Shown here piece after piece: positions 8,157 to 15,155 of a stretch of DNA of 37,975 nt. Made by a program: the position numbers and the translations under genes. The notes below the pieces were generated by a model. That model had not been told where the DNA came from, did not search any database, and saw only the letters and a list, made by a program, of their open reading frames with translations. Position 1 is the first letter of the stretch; the number at the start of each line of letters is the position of its first letter. The stretch covers positions 1 to 37,975 of the forward strand of contig JASJCP010000038.1 of NCBI GenBank assembly GCA_030065935.1, read 5' to 3'. Origin of the DNA: Xenococcaceae cyanobacterium MO_167.B27. Lineage in GTDB: Bacteria > Cyanobacteriota > Cyanobacteriia > Cyanobacteriales > Xenococcaceae.

Positions 8157-8945
8157 ATGACATCCTTCTCTAACAGTTTTATTGATAACTACATTCAGCG
8201 TGTTACTGAACTGAACCAGTCCCCTCAACGAATTCCCTCCGTCGCCGAACTGGAAAAACTGGCAGCAGATTTGGGAATTAATCCCGAAGAAATTGAATCC
8301 GCTCAGAAAAAGTCTCAGGCTCACTTGATCCGCGCACAAGGCTATATGCGCCTCAAGCATTGGGATGATGCTATTGAAGAACTAATTGAAGCAATCGCTT
8401 TATCTCCCTGTAATGAAGATTTGCTACTGACTTTAGCCAACGCCCATCTGGAGCGTTGGTATCAGCAACATCGGCGAGATGATGCTGAGAATGTTCGTCT
8501 GAGAGTAAAGGACTGTCTTTTTCTTCAGCCGAATTCAGAAGAGGCACTCAACCTCTTGGCTAAGTTAGATAAGGCGCGTCAACAGCGCAGAACTTTTTGG
8601 GTTAGCTTAGTAATTGGTCTGGGTAGTTTCCTGACCATCAGCAGCCTTCTTTGGCTCTATCCTGAATCTTTCAACTACTCATGGTCAAGAATCTGGTATC
8701 GAGAAGATAAGCTCGAACAGTTAGAACAACGACTTTTGGCAGAAATACAAGGGTTAAGGCAAGAGCAAGAGCAGCTTAGGAAAGAAATTCAGTCTAGCCA
8801 GACTAGAGAAACATTGCGCTATCATAACAGACTCGCTCAGTTGGATGAATCCCTAAAGCGACTGAAAAAAGCACAACAAGCTTGGTACTACCAGCTTCGT
8901 AACCGACATTGGAGAGAGCGGAGAATTGACGGCGTGCAACCCTAA
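8157..8945 (+). CDS. TPR protein with one membrane segment and coiled-coil tail
   Basis: A 262-residue protein. Residues about 60-140 form TPR-like helices (AHLIRAQGYMRLKHWDDAI, then IALSPCNEDLLLTLANAHLE and LFLQPNSEEALNLLAKLDKA). A hydrophobic segment near 145-170 (FWVSLVIGLGSFLTISSLLW) should span the membrane once. Residues about 185-250 are a heptad-rich coiled coil (LEQLEQRLLAEIQGLRQEQEQL). Such proteins usually act as protein-protein scaffolds; no enzyme motif is visible. I chose ATG 8157 with CAGGGA upstream over TTG 8148. It stands alone between intergenic regions. Confidence 0.7.
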   Translation: MTSFSNSFIDNYIQRVTELNQSPQRIPSVAELEKLAADLGINPEEIESAQKKSQAHLIRAQGYMRLKHWDDAIEELIEAIALSPCNEDLLLTLANAHLERWYQQHRRDDAENVRLRVKDCLFLQPNSEEALNLLAKLDKARQQRRTFWVSLVIGLGSFLTISSLLWLYPESFNYSWSRIWYREDKLEQLEQRLLAEIQGLRQEQEQLRKEIQSSQTRETLRYHNRLAQLDESLKRLKKAQQAWYYQLRNRHWRERRIDGVQP

Positions 8946-9121
8946 AAGTTGTTTATGGTAAAGAAAGTAGGATAGCAGATTCACTTATTTCTCTTCCATA
9001 AGGCGATAACGAATTCCTTAACCAACTCCCAAGTGATCTTATCTCGACTAACTTTTAACTTTTGGACTTCAAGTTCAAGTTCTAAAAAGCACTAAATAGT
9101 TATGCACCTATAAGAGAATCG

Positions 9122-9322
9122 ATGAGTAAACCAGGAACACTAATATTTTGTGGGAAGATGGGGTCTGGTAAATCGACAACAGCGATCAAACTAGCGAATG
9201 AATATGATGCAATACTATTTTCTGAAGATGAATCGTTGGAAACTATTTATCCTGAAGAAATTAAGTTGCTTGATATGATGTTCTATAGAGTAGCTCTTTG
9301 GTGTAAGTATGTTCAGCGTTAG
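9122..9322 (+). pseudogene. Truncated P-loop (AAA_33/zeta-toxin-like) kinase
   Basis: Only 66 residues remain of a small P-loop kinase-like protein. The Walker A motif GKMGSGKST is intact near the N terminus and is followed by the usual KLANEYDAILFSEDESL and YPEEIKLLD. Relatives continue for about 100 more residues with the catalytic part, but here the sequence changes after residue 50 to an unrelated tail (FYRVALWCKYVQR) and stops. Its last 14 nt overlap the start of the next gene. It was probably cut off when the GC-rich nucleotidyltransferase segment arrived. Unlikely to be functional. Confidence 0.6.
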
Positions 9323-10056
9323 AGACCGTGATCTTCTTCGTGAGCGTGTGCTTCAACTAGCCAGAGCGGACCCACGGGTAGTCGCCTCTGAGGTTGTTGG
9401 TTCACTGGCACAGGACGAAGGAGATCGTTGGTCAGATCTCGACCTGACATTTGCTGTCCCAGACAACTTGCCTATTCTTAACGTGCTTGAAGATTGGACG
9501 CGCAACCTAGTCGAGGAGTTCGACGCGGTTCACTTGTTCGATTTGCAAAGGGGAGCAACCATCTATCGAGTTTTTTTGCTCCCTGGCTGCCTACAGTTTG
9601 ACCTCTCATTCACACCAGCATCCCAATTTGGAGCCAGTAGCCCGAAATTTAAGATGATCTTCGGCAGTTCCGTGGAAAAACCCTACACTCAACCCCAGAG
9701 AGCGCAAGAACTTTTTGGCTACGCAGTGCATCATGCGCTGCGCGCGCTTTTGCATCGAACGTGGACGCTATTGGCAGGCGGAGTACTGGATTGGCAACAC
9801 TCGCAACTACGCCCTTAGCCTCGCTTGTCGTCGCCGAAACCTTCCAGTATCCTATGGCAGGGGCTTTGATGACCTTCCTCCTAAAGTGCGGGACAAATTT
9901 ATCCGCGCACTGGTAACTTCGCTCTCTGCGGACGAATTGCTGCGTGCGCTCTCCTACGCTATTGAGGCGTTGTTGAGCGAAGTAGATGATGTTCAAGATC
10001 TGGCAGCGAAAGTCGAACAGCAGCTGCGTCAGCTAACAGTTCCATGGAATTCCTAA
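9309..10056 (+). pseudogene. Nucleotidyltransferase-domain protein, frameshifted
   Basis: Two overlapping frames together make one protein of about 250 residues. The first frame (from ATG 9309) has the nucleotidyltransferase motif VVGSLAQDEGDRWSDLDL, with the paired acidic residues of the metal site, and continues to about 9745 (GYAVHHALRA). The second frame carries on at about 9746 with RFCIERGRYWQAEYW, through YALSLACRRRNLPV, to a stop at 10056. The break lies in a run of alternating C and G at 9738-9747; restoring one CG there joins the frames. The gene is clearly richer in G+C than its neighbours and has no HIP1 site, suggesting transfer. A sequencing error or phase variation are alternatives to true decay. 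Substrate unknown; the family includes antibiotic-modifying members. Confidence 0.75.
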
Positions 10057-10104
10057 CTCCAGATTGCAGCCTAATAAATAGTTATGAATCAAGAGGAATG
10101 AATT

Positions 10105-10488
10105 ATGCCGTTTGTTCAAATAACTCTCCTTAAAGGAAAATCACCTAAGACAATTTCCGACATTGCTAATTCTGTCCACAACGCACTTGTCGAAGAATTT
10201 AAGATCCCAGAATTAGATAAGTTTCAAATAATACAAGAAGTTGAGACCAACAATCTAATCTACCCACCAATTTATCTTGATGTTCCTCACTCTGAAGATA
10301 TTGTCTATATTCACATCACGGCTAAAGAAGGGCGTACAGTTGAAATGAAAAGAAAACTATATAAGAACATGGCGAGATCAATTAGTGAAAAGACAAATAT
10401 ATCAATCGATGATGTATTTATTGTCTTATCGGAAAACAAAGAAGAAAATTGGTCTTTTGGGCGAGGATTAGCTCAACTTATACCATAA
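10105..10488 (+). CDS. Tautomerase-family (4-oxalocrotonate tautomerase superfamily) protein
   Basis: A 127-residue protein that fits two linked beta-alpha-beta units. Pro2 follows the start Met (MPFVQITLLKGKS) and would be the catalytic amino-terminal proline after Met removal. The second half ends with the typical IDDVFIVLSENKEENWSFGRG. The family catalyses keto-enol tautomerisation or related proline-based chemistry; the substrate here is unknown. AGAGGAATGAATT precedes the ATG, a good ribosome site. It lies in the accessory patch after the broken nucleotidyltransferase but its base composition matches the host better. Confidence 0.85.
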   Translation: MPFVQITLLKGKSPKTISDIANSVHNALVEEFKIPELDKFQIIQEVETNNLIYPPIYLDVPHSEDIVYIHITAKEGRTVEMKRKLYKNMARSISEKTNISIDDVFIVLSENKEENWSFGRGLAQLIP

Positions 10489-10522
10489 AGTTAACCTTTC
10501 TGAAGAAAATTCCGATGATTAA

Positions 10523-10756
10523 AATGTAAATAATGGTAATAAATCACCAGAACTGATTAAACTATTCATATTTGTCTTTAAGGATTTAGCGAGATTCAAT
10601 CAGCAATCAATTTCTAATGGTTTATGTCGCAACACCTATTTAGGTAAGGAATGGAAACGAGTCAAACATGGCATTTATCGACCTTTGCGCATAAGTTTTG
10701 ATTTCTCTCGTAAGGAGCGAGAAACGGTATTATTACTTATTACTGATTACTTTTGA
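10523..10756 (+). pseudogene. Unrecognised gene remnant
   Basis: A frame of about 77 codons between TAA 10520-10522 and TGA 10754-10756 reads like real coding sequence (for example DLARFNQQSISNGLCRN, then YLGKEWKRVKHGIYRPL) but has no usable start codon. I do not recognise the family. It is the right-hand end of the accessory patch and is convergent with tauB. Confidence 0.3.
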
Positions 10757-10775
10757 ATGGGTGAGTCTAATATCG

Positions 10776-11582
10776 TCAATCTTGATGGATACTAGCTACT
10801 AATTGCTCTCGCATTTGGATAAAGTCTGGTGTTACCCGCAAACTAGCAGCAGATTGCTCTTTCAATTTGTGAGCAAAAGGATTGTCTATAATCTTGACAA
10901 TTCTTCCAGGGCGTGCGTGCATGACCACAATGCGAGTAGATAAAAGCAAAGCTTCTTCAACGTCGTGAGTAATGAAAAAAATCGTTTTTTGGGTGCGCTC
11001 CCAAATACCCTGTAAGTGGCTTTGCATCGATTCGCGAGTCAGAGCATCTAAAGCACCAAAAGGCTCATCCATCAAAACTATTTTGGGGTCTGCTGCTAGA
11101 GTACGGGCGATCGCTGCTCGTTGTTTCATCCCTCCTGAAATTTGATGGGGTAATAATTTCGCAGCGTCTATTAACCCTACCATGTCTAAATAATAAGCAA
11201 CCTTCTTTTGGCGATCTAGTTTGGATACCCCTTGCATTTTGGGACCGAACTCCACATTTTTGGCAATACTCAGCCAAGGAAACAAATTGGGGCGTTGAAA
11301 TACTACCCCGACATCTGCATTAGGCTTGCTATGTTGCTTCCCAGATACAGAGATCGACCCTGTTGTTGGCGGTTGATATCCTGCCAAGACTCGCAATAAA
11401 GTAGTTTTACCACATCCAGAAGCTCCCAGTACACACACGAAGTCTCCCAAGTCCATCTCTAGGTTAATATCTCTTAACACTTCATTGCGATCGCTCCCAG
11501 AACCGAAGGTTACACCGATACCCTTTAACTGACAGATAATATTTTGTTCGAGGAAACTGCTTTGGTGTGAAATAACTTCCAT
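10776..11582 (-). CDS. tauB: Taurine/sulfonate-type ABC transporter ATPase
   Basis: A 268-residue cytoplasmic ATPase that powers import. Visible motifs are Walker [10 protein letters not shown] (53-61), the Q-loop FQRPNLFPW, the signature [17 protein letters not shown] (from 148), Walker [13 protein letters not shown] (168-179) and the switch His206 in ITHDVEEA. It belongs to the nitrate/sulfonate/taurine group (NrtD/SsuB/TauB). The order of the unit on the minus strand is permease, binding protein, ATPase, with 113 nt between tauA and this gene. Substrate is assigned mainly from the TauA-like receptor. Confidence 0.85.
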   Translation of the reverse strand: MEVISHQSSFLEQNIICQLKGIGVTFGSGSDRNEVLRDINLEMDLGDFVCVLGASGCGKTTLLRVLAGYQPPTTGSISVSGKQHSKPNADVGVVFQRPNLFPWLSIAKNVEFGPKMQGVSKLDRQKKVAYYLDMVGLIDAAKLLPHQISGGMKQRAAIARTLAADPKIVLMDEPFGALDALTRESMQSHLQGIWERTQKTIFFITHDVEEALLLSTRIVVMHARPGRIVKIIDNPFAHKLKEQSAASLRVTPDFIQMREQLVASIHQD

Positions 11583-11695
11583 TTATTTATCTTGGGTAAT
11601 TTATAATTAAAAGCCGAGGGAACGGGTACTGGAGAGCAGGGAGCTAATTAACAACAGAATGTTAAGATTCTTAACCAATGTTCCATAACGAATAA

Positions 11696-12721
11696 TTACG
11701 ATAAGAAATCGTTGCGAATTGCTGATTCATATGCCTGGAGGTCAGGTGCGGATGGTATAGTTTTCTGATCCACCATAAATTGAGCAGATTCCTCTAGAAC
11801 TCTAGCAAAACTCCCTACATTACCAGGGGTGCCTAAATATTGTGAATCTGCTTGTTCTTCTGAGGTCAACCAAATCAATTTATTCATAGCCTGTAAGCTT
11901 TCTTCTGGGCTGATACCCAATTCTGGAGCAATTTTTTTCCCTGCTTCTTCTGGACTTTCGCGGTAAAAGTTAACTGCTTCGTCCAAAACTTCTACATACT
12001 TTTTCATTGCATCGGGATATTGGTCGGCAAACTCTTGGCGAACCACTCCTAAATCTGCGGTTATGACTCCTCTTTCTGCCATATCTGCCGAAGTAACCAA
12101 AATTGTACCGCCGTCTTTAACTAGTTTTGGTAAGTTAGGATACCAAATATAACCCCCATCGATATCGCCTCGCTGCCAAGCTGCTACCATGTCTTGGGGC
12201 TGTAAATCTAAAATTGTTAATTCGTTTTCTGGGATATTTTCTAATTTCAGGAGAGACAAAAGAGTAAAGTGACTAGTAGAGCCAAAAGGAACTGCAATTT
12301 TTTTGCCACGAATATCAGTAATATTGTTGATATTATCTTTTACCGCTAGAGCTTCCGCCTCCCCAATCACACTATGGATAAAATAGGTCTGATAAGGCAG
12401 ACTTTGAGCAATACCTACCGCTACTCCTACAGAACCAATTAATCCTACATCGATTCCACCAGAAGCCATTGCTGTGTTTACATCTCTACCCGAACTGAAG
12501 TTAATATACTCTACTTGGGTATTTGTAAAAGCTTTTTCTGCCAGTCCTAAAGCTTTGGCTAATAGTTCAGCATTGGCGGATACTTGATAGCCAATCCGAA
12601 TTTTTGTCGGCATTCCCGTTTCAGATGTTGAGGTATTTTGCTGACTGGTGCAGCTAGATATAATTAGGGTTCCGCTAAATCCTACTAATCCGAACAGAAC
12701 ATCTCGTCTTTTTAACCGCAT
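11696..12721 (-). CDS. tauA: Taurine/sulfonate-type ABC transporter substrate-binding lipoprotein
   Basis: A 341-residue receptor. The N terminus has KRRDVLFGL, a possible twin-arginine signal, and then a lipobox LIISSC, so the mature protein should be a lipid-anchored lipoprotein starting at Cys24. The body resembles E. coli TauA: IRIGYQVSANAELLAKALG, then IAVPFGSTSHFTLLSLL, then LQPQDMVAAWQRGDIDGGYI. TauA delivers taurine to TauBC. Binding of another alkanesulfonate cannot be excluded from sequence. It is the middle gene of the unit, 46 nt after tauC. No tauD dioxygenase follows, so sulfur release from any imported taurine would need a gene elsewhere. Confidence 0.85.
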   Translation of the reverse strand: MRLKRRDVLFGLVGFSGTLIISSCTSQQNTSTSETGMPTKIRIGYQVSANAELLAKALGLAEKAFTNTQVEYINFSSGRDVNTAMASGGIDVGLIGSVGVAVGIAQSLPYQTYFIHSVIGEAEALAVKDNINNITDIRGKKIAVPFGSTSHFTLLSLLKLENIPENELTILDLQPQDMVAAWQRGDIDGGYIWYPNLPKLVKDGGTILVTSADMAERGVITADLGVVRQEFADQYPDAMKKYVEVLDEAVNFYRESPEEAGKKIAPELGISPEESLQAMNKLIWLTSEEQADSQYLGTPGNVGSFARVLEESAQFMVDQKTIPSAPDLQAYESAIRNDFLS

Positions 12722-12767
12722 ATCTTGCTAATTTTTCCTCTCGATTGTTTACTAGCAAATAGTATCA

Positions 12768-13625
12768 TTATGAGTCATGACCAATCCAAGGCAGTTGAGT
12801 TTTTTGTACCCAACGAATGCCAGCATCAATAATGATCGCAATTATCCCCATGATAATTATCCCGACAAAAATCACATCACTTCTGAGAAATTTGCTGGCA
12901 TCTAGTACCATCCAGCCGATACCTGAAACTGCTGCTACCATTTCTGCTGCTACTAGGGTAGTGTAAGCAAATCCAATGGCTGTACGCAAGCCTGTAAACA
13001 AGTCTGGCATACAAGAAGGAAAAATGACATAGACAAATACCTGCCAAGAAGAAGCACCCAAGCTCAAAGAAGCATTCAAGCGATCTCGCGGTATTCGCTG
13101 CACTCCCGATACTGCTGCTATATACAATGGTGCAAATGCTCCTAAATAAAGTAGGGCGATTTTCGAGGGGTTTTCTATGCCCAACCAGATTACTAACAAT
13201 GTGTAATATGCTAGTGGTGGTAGAGGTCGATAAAATTCAATGATCGGATCGAGTGCTGCGCGAATTGCTTTAGAAAAACCAGACAACATTCCCAACGGTA
13301 TTGCTGTTACTATTGCCAACACCAAGGCTAATACCAACCGATACATACTCTCGCCGATGTGAAAAATCAACGAGTTCCCTTTATAACCATTTTGCAAGAT
13401 ATCTATGAAAGCAGCCCAAACTGCGATCGGAGACGGTAAAAACAGTGGACTAATTAATTCTTTCTCTGTTACCAGAGTCCAGAGCAGAAAGACAATTGCT
13501 ACTGTTGTCAGGGAAATTATACGCTCCCTGGTTAAGATTCGAGTGAGAGAAAGTGATTTTTGGCGATGTGACTTCCCCTTGGTAGGAGAAGACTTATTTG
13601 TGTGTTTCTCGTCTTTCAATTCCAT
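12768..13625 (-). CDS. tauC: Taurine/sulfonate-type ABC transporter permease
   Basis: A 285-residue inner-membrane permease. After a basic cytoplasmic start it has about six hydrophobic segments, the usual LFLPSPIAVWAAF after the first, and the ATPase-contact loop near SLSLGASSWQVFVYVIFPS (Gly in the EAA-like motif). It is the first gene of the tauCAB unit. Its ATG (13625-13623) lies 1 nt downstream of the right end of the TnpB element, and the ribosome site GGGAG at 13637-13633 is inside that element. Native promoter and leader have therefore been separated from the gene, so expression must come from the element or from beyond it. Confidence 0.85.
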   Translation of the reverse strand: MELKDEKHTNKSSPTKGKSHRQKSLSLTRILTRERIISLTTVAIVFLLWTLVTEKELISPLFLPSPIAVWAAFIDILQNGYKGNSLIFHIGESMYRLVLALVLAIVTAIPLGMLSGFSKAIRAALDPIIEFYRPLPPLAYYTLLVIWLGIENPSKIALLYLGAFAPLYIAAVSGVQRIPRDRLNASLSLGASSWQVFVYVIFPSCMPDLFTGLRTAIGFAYTTLVAAEMVAAVSGIGWMVLDASKFLRSDVIFVGIIIMGIIAIIIDAGIRWVQKTQLPWIGHDS

Positions 13626-13626
13626 A

Positions 13627-13760
13627 TTGACACTCCCACCACTAAATAATTGATTCCGTTATTACTTCACCATTTATTTTAGTGGGGGATTCTACATTCA
13701 TTGACTCGCCGTTAGCCAATAGGTTTCCACCAACTGACCAAGAGGGCAAATCTCCTGTAG
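13627..13760 (-). ncRNA. Candidate omega-RNA (reRNA) of the TnpB element
   Basis: In this family the guide RNA scaffold is formed by the 3' end of tnpB plus the right end, and the guide is the flanking sequence after TCAA. Here the guide would begin TATGGAATTG, that is the tauC start codon region. The limits of the scaffold are approximate and inferred only from family knowledge. Confidence 0.35.
13633..13637 (-). promoter_or_regulatory. IS-derived Shine-Dalgarno of tauC
   Basis: GGGAG on the minus strand, 7 nt before the tauC ATG. It is part of the 3' arm of the right-end hairpin of the TnpB element, so the insertion supplies the ribosome site. Confidence 0.65.
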
Positions 13761-14982
13761 CGTAAGTTCCCGTATGCCCTACGGTACATAGTCCTTTTTT
13801 AAGAATGTTGATACTAGCTGCAATGTCTCTATCTTCTACATATCCACAACTACAAAGATGAGTGCGAGTAGAAAGAGTTTTTTTGACTCGTTTACCGCAT
13901 GATGGACATTCTTGCGAGGTGTATTGAGGTGGAACGGCGACGGTTATTTTGCCCATCTTCCAGCCATAGTATTCTACCCATCTGCGAAATTGAGTCCATC
14001 CAGCATCATTGATTGATTTAGATAGCTTACTGTTACGAACTAGATTCAATACCTGCAAGTCTTCATAGACAATACAATCGTTAGAAGTACATACGGTACG
14101 CGCCAGTCTCTTAGCGTGTTCTTCCCGTTGCCTACTTATTCTCAGGTGTATAAGAGCGTAACGATTTCTAGCTTTGTGATAGTTATTTGATTGAGCTTTA
14201 CCTTTTCTAAACTTTTTAGATTTACGACGATTGAGCTTATTTAATCTTTTTTCGCCTTGTCTATAAAATCTAGGGTTGGGTTCAGTACGACCAAATGAAT
14301 CCGCATAGAAATACTTTAAGCCAACGTCCAAACCAATTGCTTTACCTGTAGGTTCAACATTTTCTTTTACTTCAATTGAAATACAGAATTGGCAATAGTA
14401 ACCATCTGCTCTACGTATCAATCGAACCCGTTTTATTTGTTCAGGTTGGTAAAAGTAAATATCTCTTGAGCCGACAAGTTTAACTCTACCAATACCTTTT
14501 TTGTCGGTAAAGGTAATATGTTTTTTTGTTGCTTCGTCCAGCTTCCAGCCAGACTGTTTATATTCAACTGAACGAGAGTTTTTCTTAAACCTGGGAAACC
14601 CTGTCTTGGTGGACGTTCCCAAGCCAGTCCGTTGGGCGGGTTTCCCGACTTGAAGGAACTGGCGTTTGCGTCTTTCGCCGACGCGGGCTTCCACCGCTTT
14701 TTTGCCTTTAATTTTCTTCTTGCAGTTGTCAAAAAAACGACTAATAGCACTCCAGGCTCGTTCGGCTGATGACTGTCTAGCAGTAGAGTTTAATTCGTTG
14801 GCGAAACTATATTCTTTGGCTATGATTCGACAATACTTATTTAGGTCATATTTATTGACTCCTTTGTTGTCCAGCCAATAACGCAAAGCTTTATTTCGGA
14901 CAAATTGACCTGTGCGTATAGCTTCGTCAATTGCCTGATATTGATATTGTTTAGCCTTGATTTTATACTCTAATACAAACAT
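13642..14982 (-). CDS. tnpB: TnpB RNA-guided nuclease (IS605 OrfB family)
   Basis: A 446-residue TnpB with all three RuvC acidic residues in place: Asp219 in IGLDVGLKY, Glu307 in VYEDL and Asp386 in EDRDIAASIN. The four-cysteine zinc ribbon (CPSC, then CSCG) is intact. TnpB uses an RNA made from the element's right end to cut DNA next to a short target motif, which favours element retention. Residues 96-127 (AVEARVGERRKRQ onward) are a basic insert absent from usual relatives, between KIKGKK and GFPRFKK. The last 50 residues overlap the right-end RNA scaffold, as is usual. Activity looks possible if the insert is tolerated. Confidence 0.9.
   Translation of the reverse strand: MFVLEYKIKAKQYQYQAIDEAIRTGQFVRNKALRYWLDNKGVNKYDLNKYCRIIAKEYSFANELNSTARQSSAERAWSAISRFFDNCKKKIKGKKAVEARVGERRKRQFLQVGKPAQRTGLGTSTKTGFPRFKKNSRSVEYKQSGWKLDEATKKHITFTDKKGIGRVKLVGSRDIYFYQPEQIKRVRLIRRADGYYCQFCISIEVKENVEPTGKAIGLDVGLKYFYADSFGRTEPNPRFYRQGEKRLNKLNRRKSKKFRKGKAQSNNYHKARNRYALIHLRISRQREEHAKRLARTVCTSNDCIVYEDLQVLNLVRNSKLSKSINDAGWTQFRRWVEYYGWKMGKITVAVPPQYTSQECPSCGKRVKKTLSTRTHLCSCGYVEDRDIAASINILKKGLCTVGHTGTYATGDLPSWSVGGNLLANGESMNVESPTKINGEVITESII
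14602..14697 (-). repeat. GC-rich in-frame insert within tnpB
   Basis: A 96-nt (32-codon) GC-rich block lies inside an AT-rich tnpB and keeps the frame. It includes short self-complementary stretches such as GGGAAACCC. It falls between two segments that are contiguous in typical TnpB proteins (KGKK and GFPRFKK). It reads open in more than one frame, as mobile palindromic elements tolerated inside proteins often do. I recall similar sequences scattered in other cyanobacterial genomes but could not check. Confidence 0.55.
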
Positions 14983-15069
14983 AGTTTTATACTAACACTA
15001 TGAGCATCTCTTTCAAGGACGCTGGGCGGTATTTTTGTTGGTCAAAATTCATCTCGCCACTTAAACATT

Positions 15070-15103
15070 GGGCGCGTCTAACTGTGTTAGACTTGAATCG
15101 CCC
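15070..15103. repeat. Left-end hairpin of the TnpB element
   Basis: GTCTAAC (15076-15082) and GTTAGAC (15086-15092) form a perfect stem with loop TGT, inside an outer pair GGGCG (15070-15074) and CGCCC (15099-15103). Subterminal hairpins of this kind are what the Y1 transposase recognises at IS605-family ends. Confidence 0.5.
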
Positions 15104-15155
15104 TCGTTTTTAGTGGGAGTCTTCTTTTGACATCTAAAGATAAATCAAAACAATA

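Larger units (their letters stand above)
13627..15126 (-). mobile_element. TnpB-only IS605/IS1341-type element
   Basis: The right end is clear: a hairpin made by CCCCCACTAAA (inside the tnpB end) and TTTAGTGG plus GGGAG, then the terminal TCAA at 13630-13627, the cleavage tetranucleotide known for this family. The left end lies upstream of tnpB, with a hairpin at 15070-15103 and a CCCACTAAAAA motif near 15110-15120; its exact edge is not certain. No Y1 transposase is inside, so mobility would need tnpA in trans, for example that at 37332. Confidence 0.65.

Noticed and set aside
8082-8360. Minus-strand frame opposite the TPR/membrane protein
   Set aside because: Antisense shadow; the plus-strand gene has TPR and coiled-coil structure.
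9649-9996. Minus-strand frame opposite the nucleotidyltransferase
   Set aside because: GC-rich sequence leaves antisense frames open; the plus-strand halves match a known family.
14433-14750. Second minus-strand frame within tnpB
   Set aside because: Arises because the GC-rich insert is open in several frames; the 446-residue frame carries all TnpB motifs.
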